From: Planctomycetia bacterium | Lineage (GTDB): Bacteria > Planctomycetota > Planctomycetia > Pirellulales > PNKZ01 | Direction of reading: 5' to 3' | Assembly (NCBI GenBank): GCA_021413845.1 | Contig: JAIOPP010000070.1 | Coordinates: 51,516-115,515 of the forward strand | DNA: 64,000 nucleotides | Shown here: one piece after another, positions 59,458-64,000 of the stretch | Layout: every line of letters starts with the position of its first letter | Numbering within the stretch: position 1 is the first letter of the stretch | Translations under genes and position numbers: made by a program | The notes under the pieces: generated by a model | What the model saw: only the letters and a program-made list of their open reading frames with translations | The model's database searches: none | Told to the model about the DNA's origin: nothing

Positions 59458-61275
59458 TTATCCATCAAGATAAACCCGCACGAGGGCCAAGTCGGCCGGC
59501 GTGATGCCGCTGATGCGCGATGCCTGCGCCAGCGACACCGGCCGCACCCGGGTCAGTTTTTCCCTGGCTTCGATGCGCAGATGCTTGATAGCACCGAAGT
59601 CGAAGCTCTCCGGGATCCGCTTCTCGGCGAGTCGCTGATTCCGCGCGATCTCCACTTCTTGCCGCGCCACATATCCGGCATATTTCACATCGTTCACGAT
59701 CTGCTCGGCCGCCTCGGCCGAAATAGCCGCGAGTTCCGGGCAGCGGGCCACGACGTCGGGCCAGGTGATTTCCGGGTGCGTCAGATATTTGCCGAGCAGT
59801 TCTTGCTCGACCCGAACCGTTTCGAGAATCTCCATCGCCCGCGCGATCTCGGCGAGTTTCGCCGCTAGCTTGCCGCTTCGCTCGGGATCGCTGAGCCCGA
59901 CGCGCTCGGCGATCGGCGTGAGCCGGCGATCGGCATTGTCGTGCCGCAGCAGCAGCCGATATTCGGCCCGGCTCGTGAACATCCGATACGGCTCGTCGAC
60001 GCCGCGCGTCACGAGATCGTCGACCAAGACGCCGATGTAGCCTTCGTCGCGCGAGAGGACCAGCGGCTGGTCTCCCCGTGCGGCCAGCGCCGCGTTCGCG
60101 CCGGCAATGAGGCCCTGCGCGCCGGCCTCTTCATAGCCGGTTGTGCCGTTGATCTGGCCGGCCAGATAAAGCCCGCGCACACCCTTCGTTTCCAGGCTCG
60201 GGCGCAGCTGATCGGGTGGCGAGAAATCGTATTCCACGGCATAGCCGTAGCGCATGATTTGCGCCTTCTCCAAGCCGGGAATCAAACGAAAGATCCGATC
60301 CTGTACATCGCGCGGCAAGCTCGTCGACACGCCGTTCACGTAGACTTCGTGCGTGTGTCTCCCTTCCGGCTCTAAGAACAATTGATGCCGATCTTTGTCT
60401 GCGAACCGCACGACCTTATCTTCGATCGACGGGCAATACCTTGGGCCCGACGATTGAATCTGCCCGGAGTACATCGGCGCGCGATGCAGGTTCTCGCGGA
60501 TGAGTGCGTGGACCGCTTCGTTCGTGTACGTGATGTGACACGGCATCTGCGCCTGTGCGACCTTCTCCGTGACGAACGAGAACGGCCTTGGCTCGTCATC
60601 GCCGGGCTGGAGCTCGCAGCGGTCGAAGTCGATCGTCCGGCCGTTGATCCGCGGCGGAGTGCCGGTCTTGAATCGTTCCAACCGCAGGCCGACGCGCAGC
60701 AGTGCGCCGCTGATGCCGGTCGTCGTCCCCTCCCCTGCTCTGCCGCCGGGCGTCTGCGCTTCGCCGGTGTGCATCAGGGCCCGGAGAAAAGTCCCCGTCG
60801 TGACGACGAGCGCTCCGGCCCGATATTCCGCGCCGCCGCGTACCTTGAGCCCGCGCAGTCGCGGGCCGTCGTCCGTCGCTTCGACGATGAGGTCTTCGAC
60901 CGTTTCTTGGCGCAGGTCGAGGTTCGGCTGACATTCGACGAGCCGCTTCACTTCGTTCTGATACGCGCGCTTGTCGGCCTGCGCGCGAGGGCTGTGCATC
61001 GCCGGCCCTTTGCGCAGGTTCAGCATCCGAAATTGAATGCCGGTCGCGTCGATCACGCGCCCCATGATGCCGCCGAGCGCATCGATCTCGCGCACGATCT
61101 GCCCCTTGGCGACGCCGCCGATCGCCGGGTTGCAACTCATCTGGCCGACCGTGTCGAGGCTCACGGTCAACAGCGCCGTCTTCGCGCCGAGCCGCGCAGC
61201 AGCCATTGCCGCCTCGGTTCCGGCATGGCCCGCGCCGATCACGATCACATCGTATTCGTAGATAGAACTATGCAT
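59458..61275 (-). CDS. mnmG: tRNA uridine-5-carboxymethylaminomethyl(34) synthesis enzyme MnmG
   Basis: 605-residue FAD enzyme that, with MnmE, modifies the wobble uridine (cmnm5U34) of several tRNAs. The FAD site VIGAGHAGTEAAMAAARLG is near residues 12-30, then GQMSCNPAIGGVAKGQIVREIDALGG (about 46-71), FKTGTPPRINGRTIDF, and PPDQLRPSLETKGVRGLYLAGQINGTTGYEEAGAQGL. The C-terminal helical domain (about 480-605) is normal. mnmE and rsmG, frequent neighbours elsewhere, are absent. The start codon lies in the loop of a perfect 10-bp hairpin (61260-61287), and no Shine-Dalgarno is seen, so translation may be structure-controlled. A CCCTCCCCTGC-type motif occurs inside the gene (60728-60738). Confidence 0.97.
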   Translation of the reverse strand: MHSSIYEYDVIVIGAGHAGTEAAMAAARLGAKTALLTVSLDTVGQMSCNPAIGGVAKGQIVREIDALGGIMGRVIDATGIQFRMLNLRKGPAMHSPRAQADKRAYQNEVKRLVECQPNLDLRQETVEDLIVEATDDGPRLRGLKVRGGAEYRAGALVVTTGTFLRALMHTGEAQTPGGRAGEGTTTGISGALLRVGLRLERFKTGTPPRINGRTIDFDRCELQPGDDEPRPFSFVTEKVAQAQMPCHITYTNEAVHALIRENLHRAPMYSGQIQSSGPRYCPSIEDKVVRFADKDRHQLFLEPEGRHTHEVYVNGVSTSLPRDVQDRIFRLIPGLEKAQIMRYGYAVEYDFSPPDQLRPSLETKGVRGLYLAGQINGTTGYEEAGAQGLIAGANAALAARGDQPLVLSRDEGYIGVLVDDLVTRGVDEPYRMFTSRAEYRLLLRHDNADRRLTPIAERVGLSDPERSGKLAAKLAEIARAMEILETVRVEQELLGKYLTHPEITWPDVVARCPELAAISAEAAEQIVNDVKYAGYVARQEVEIARNQRLAEKRIPESFDFGAIKHLRIEAREKLTRVRPVSLAQASRISGITPADLALVRVYLDG

Positions 61276-61287
61276 GGAGTTCTATCT
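61260..61287 (-). promoter_or_regulatory. Hairpin presenting the mnmG start codon in its loop
   Basis: In the mRNA, AGATAGAACT pairs perfectly with AGTTCTATCT, leaving the 8-nt loop CCATGCAT, which contains the AUG. The right arm is codons 3 to 6 of mnmG. No purine-rich ribosome-binding site lies upstream, so the structure may replace or regulate ribosome entry. The fold is visible in sequence; the function is inferred. Confidence 0.55.
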
Positions 61288-61314
61288 TAGCGGAGAAGGG
61301 ATCGGCGATCAGTT

Positions 61315-61427
61315 GAAAATTAGAAGCCAAAAATTAAAGTCAGAAACCAGAAATCAGAAACTAGAAGAAAGATAGGAAAGAACCTCCTCCCCTTTCTGGT
61401 TTCTAGTTTCTGGTTTCCTGTTTTTTT
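61315..61427. repeat. Inverted CAGAAACCAGAAATCAG repeats overlapping a gene end
   Basis: The left arm (61315-61372) has repeated AGAAACCAGAAATCAGAAAC units and the right arm (61391-61427) the inverted complement (CTGGTTTCTAGTTTCTGG). They are separated by about 20 bp. The right arm supplies the last residues and the TAG stop (61403-61405) of the secreted-protein gene. Same family as 55968-56050. Confidence 0.85.
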
Positions 61428-62047
61428 ACCCGTCCAACGTTCGTAATCAACGTCGCTTCCAGTCGATCGAGCAGCTCATCGGCCGTGTGAACCTTGCCGG
61501 TCGGCAGTTGGAAGTTGGCGCCGCGCGGGTCGTTCTTCAACGATTCCTCGATCAGCGCCGTTCCCTCGGGCGAAAGAATCCGCTCGAACATCTTGGGCCC
61601 GTCGGGCGAGGCGATCAGCTCCGCGAGCATTCGCCGACCGGTCGTGCTCCACGACAATCGCTCGAGCCGATCGTAAGCCTTCGGCAGCTTCGCAACGCCG
61701 CGCATGAATTTCCGCCCTTCCGGCGTGCGCAAGCTCTTCGCAAGGAAATCGCGTTCCGGCAGAAACGCATCGTAGAGCGCTTCGTTGTCGGCCGGCGGTT
61801 TCCCTTGCGCGATCAAATCGTTGAAGATCGGCTCAACGTCTCCCTGCGTGATTAAGTCGCCGGAAACATAGTTCGGGTTGTTCTTCAAATGCCCCGCGAC
61901 TAATCGCTGCAAGTCGTCGCGCTCCAGCGGCTTCGGCTTAGCGGCGGCTGCGAGGTCGTCGCCGACAAGCGTCGCCCAGCCGATGGCAAGTAACAAAAAT
62001 CGCGCGTTTCGCCACGTGCTGCGCGGCCCGTTCTGAGGCAAGTCCAT
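61403..62047 (-). CDS. Exported helical protein of unknown function, C-terminus from a repeat
   Basis: About 214-residue protein with a probable signal peptide (ARFLLLAIGWATLVGDDLAAAA, about 15-36). The mature chain is mostly helical (ERDDLQRLVAGHLKNNPNYVSGDLITQGDVEPIFNDLIAQG; EGRKFMRGVAKLPKAYDRLERLSWSTTGRRMLAELI). I do not recognise a family or active site. The ATG at 62045-62047 begins the signal peptide; the frame upstream to 62134 is polar. The final KKQETRN and the stop codon are encoded by an inverted repeat, so the original C-terminus may have been different. Confidence 0.65.
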   Translation of the reverse strand: MDLPQNGPRSTWRNARFLLLAIGWATLVGDDLAAAAKPKPLERDDLQRLVAGHLKNNPNYVSGDLITQGDVEPIFNDLIAQGKPPADNEALYDAFLPERDFLAKSLRTPEGRKFMRGVAKLPKAYDRLERLSWSTTGRRMLAELIASPDGPKMFERILSPEGTALIEESLKNDPRGANFQLPTGKVHTADELLDRLEATLITNVGRVKKQETRN

Positions 62048-62346
62048 CGGTTCGTTCCTAGCGAAAGTCTGTGGAGTGATGATCGAGGTGTAACGAAAAC
62101 CTACTCCATTTCGCCTCGCTAGGAGGCTCGCCAAGAAGTTTTTTGCTCACGTTCGTTTTATGACCTACTGTTTAGATACGGAATCTTGCAACTAAGCGCA
62201 GGGTCGTGATCCGGCATCGCACGAACACATCGTCGCCGGAATCGCCACCTTGCGTTCGGTCCCCTTCTTTCGCTTCCGTCTCACCTCCGCACGCCGCACT
62301 TCCATACTCATCGCTCTCACTTCTACGCATCTTGCGAGTCATCACC
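62048..62346. other. Intergenic region between divergent genes
   Basis: About 300 bp between the exported-protein gene (minus) and the VWA gene (plus). The first 130 bp are relatively A/T-rich and could hold the promoters. I see no hairpin, repeat or clear promoter box. Confidence 0.4.
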
Positions 62347-63798
62347 ATGACCAGCATCTCGTCTATATCCGCTATTGCTCGACGTCGTCATCGCACCACT
62401 TCACGCAACCGCCTTGCTTCGCGGCGGGGCGTGATCATCGTTCTCACTGCGATTCTGATGGTGTTCATGCTCGGCATGATCGCCTTCGCGGTCGACATCG
62501 GCTACATCGCTAATGCCCGCACCGAAATCCAACGAGCCACGGACTCGGCCGCCTATGCCGGTGCCGGAGCGCTCGTCAACGGCACGACCGCCGCGACGAC
62601 CGAAGCGCAGACGTTTCTCGTCAATAACAAAGTGGCTGGCCAAACGCTGAAGACCTCGAACGCGACGTTCGAATACGGCAATTGGGATCCGACCTCGCGC
62701 ACGTTCACCGTCACGAACACGACGCCGAACTCCATCCGCGTCACTGCCAACGCCAACCAGCAGCCTCTCTTTTTCGGCAACGCGATCGGCAACTCGTCGT
62801 TCAACGTGCAAGGCAAATCGGTCGCGACGTATCAGCCTCGCGACATCGGGCTCGTGCTCGACTACTCCGGCTCGATGGCCTACGACAGTCAATTCAAGAA
62901 CATCGGTTTGCTTGGCCAAACCACGATCGAAAACAGCTTGAAACAGATCTACGCGCAACTCGGTTCGCCGACGTTCGGCACCCTGACGATGACTCCCGTC
63001 GCCTACGGCACCTCGAGCACGAGCAACACGACCGTGATCAAGAATTTCAAGTTGGATAAAGTCGCCTATCCGTATCCCGGCGGTTCGTGGAGCGAGTATG
63101 TCGACTACGTGCAGACCGACTCCTATGTGAACTCGGCCGGCTACCGCAACAAGTACGGCTACCTCACGTGGGTCAATTATCTGCTCTACGCGCAATGCGG
63201 CAACGCCGACACGCCGGCGCTGAAGAATTGCAGCGTGCAGCCCGTCACAGCTTTGAAAGACGCGGTCGACGTATTCCTCTCGTTCCTTTCCGAGAACAGC
63301 ACCGACGATCGCGTCGCCTTGGCGATCTATACCTACAGCGACAGCACGGCGATTCTTGAACAAGGACTCACCAAGGTTTACTCCACCATCTCGAGCATCT
63401 GCCGCGGCCGACAAGCGGGCCACTACATCGGCGGCACGAACATTTCGGCCGGCATGACGAAGGCCCGCGTCGAAGTACAGAACAACGCTCGCGTCGGTGC
63501 TCAGAAGATGCTTGTGGTCATGACCGACGGCGTCGTGAACTTGCCGAGCGGCAACTCGACGACCGACAAAGCCAGCGTCATCGCCGAGGCGAACCTTTGC
63601 GCGGCCGCGAAGATTCCCGTCGTGACGATCTCGCTCGGCGCTTACGCCGATACTGACCTGATGCAGCAAGTCGCCGACATCACGGGCGGAGTCGCGTTCG
63701 TCATCGAAGGTGGTCAACCGATCGCACAAGTGCAGGCCCAGCTCGAAGCGGTCTTCGCACAAGTAGCGGCCGATCGCCCGTTGAAGCTCGTGCAGTAA
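62347..63798 (+). CDS. TadG-like pilus-assembly protein with von Willebrand factor A domain
   Basis: 483-residue membrane-anchored, exported protein. A basic N-terminus precedes one hydrophobic helix with the Tad signature (RRGVIIVLTAILMVFMLGMIAFAVDIGYIANARTEIQRATDSAAYAGA, about 27-74), typical of TadE/TadG-like proteins. A VWA domain starts near residue 167 with the MIDAS motif DYSGS (172-176), followed by insertions rich in Tyr/Ser/Asn (about 250-310) and the later TNISAGM and VVMTDG segments. It may bind partners through the metal site during type IVc pilus or surface assembly. Other tad genes may lie beyond the window. The ATG at 62347 is used; the frame to 62206 is polar. A family A repeat follows 17 bp after the stop. 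Confidence 0.85.
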   Translation: MTSISSISAIARRRHRTTSRNRLASRRGVIIVLTAILMVFMLGMIAFAVDIGYIANARTEIQRATDSAAYAGAGALVNGTTAATTEAQTFLVNNKVAGQTLKTSNATFEYGNWDPTSRTFTVTNTTPNSIRVTANANQQPLFFGNAIGNSSFNVQGKSVATYQPRDIGLVLDYSGSMAYDSQFKNIGLLGQTTIENSLKQIYAQLGSPTFGTLTMTPVAYGTSSTSNTTVIKNFKLDKVAYPYPGGSWSEYVDYVQTDSYVNSAGYRNKYGYLTWVNYLLYAQCGNADTPALKNCSVQPVTALKDAVDVFLSFLSENSTDDRVALAIYTYSDSTAILEQGLTKVYSTISSICRGRQAGHYIGGTNISAGMTKARVEVQNNARVGAQKMLVVMTDGVVNLPSGNSTTDKASVIAEANLCAAAKIPVVTISLGAYADTDLMQQVADITGGVAFVIEGGQPIAQVQAQLEAVFAQVAADRPLKLVQ

Positions 63799-63815
63799 CA
63801 AGTATCGTCCGGAAA

Positions 63816-64000
63816 GTAGCAGGCACGTTCCACGTGCCGTAGCCACATGCGTCGCAATGAAGCCAACTGCAGCATCGCGCCGCACGTAGCCTCCGTTCAC
63901 ACGCAGCTCCGTTCAATAGCCCCGGATGCATATCCGGGGCCGCACCGCCACGATCGTTCCTTATCAACTGTGGCGGACGGCACGTGGAACGTGCCTGCTA
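63816..64000. repeat. Family A repeat unit enclosing a C-like palindrome, cut by window end
   Basis: The left end (63816-63846) is an exact family A copy; the right end (63971-64000) is the inverted copy, truncated by the window edge. Inside is the palindrome CCCCGGATGCATATCCGGGG (63920-63939). The interior stretch CCAACTGCAGCATCGCGC resembles the interior of the 59 kb unit. It lies 17 bp after the VWA gene. Confidence 0.87.

Noticed and set aside
3357..64000. Repeats considered as a CRISPR array
   Set aside because: Copies are far apart, palindromic and in both orientations, with no regular spacer spacing and no cas genes.

Overview
The window looks like a chromosomal segment of a GC-rich planctomycete, probably of the Pirellulales type. 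The evidence is the density of lineage-typical families: three DUF1501 proteins, two DUF1549/DUF1553 proteins, two very large PVC-type c-type cytochrome dehydrogenases, a TIGR03000-domain extracellular protein, secreted proteins with no outside relatives that I recognise, and a serine/threonine kinase. I saw no rRNA, tRNA, CRISPR array, transposase or phage gene.

Layout. 1-3.4 kb: truncated GGDEF diguanylate cyclase, small SHOCT-like membrane protein, clpX. 3.4-8.1 kb (minus): class I aminotransferase, then a three-gene envelope cluster made of a DUF11 lipoprotein and two paralogous secreted proteins. 8.3-16.4 kb: secreted protein, pdxA, membrane proteins, ZIP transporter, dtd, and a divergent pair (YdjM-like and CvpA-like) that both carry Tyr/Gln/Pro-rich tails. 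16.65-19.54 kb: a compact, overlapping, less GC-rich operon of DUF262 protein, HEPN nuclease and DNA cytosine-5 methyltransferase, the best candidate for an uncharacterised defence system here. 20.3-26.3 kb (minus): accA, kinase, truA, asd, HTTM-domain membrane protein and partner. 26.5-27.6 kb: a TIGR03000 gene broken by an in-frame stop. 27.9-45.9 kb: a large secreted catabolic/redox block (two PVC cytochrome dehydrogenases, SGNH-like protein, DUF1501, DUF1549/1553, a FadR-type regulator, a ceramidase-like protein, two secreted proteins). 46.1-54.6 kb: ROK kinase, DUF1501, esterase, small channel-like protein, then a DUF1549/1553 - DUF1501 - WD40 operon. 54.9-56.7 kb: a DapA/NanA-family lyase followed by a tandem bacterial-microcompartment (BMC-T) protein with no other shell gene in view. 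56.8-58.2 kb: a cytosolic histidine kinase and a response regulator with an N-terminal helix-turn-helix. 58.8-63.8 kb: small membrane protein, mnmG, secreted protein, TadG-like VWA protein.

A second layer runs through the intergenic space: several families of short palindromic repeats. One family (core GGCACGTTCCACGTGCC) occurs as inverted pairs bounding units of about 180 bp, with compensatory changes in at least one copy. Other families are nested inside these units or stand alone. Most copies lie within about 20 bp of a stop codon. No mobilising transposase is visible, so they resemble REP/REPIN or MITE elements mobilised from elsewhere in the genome.
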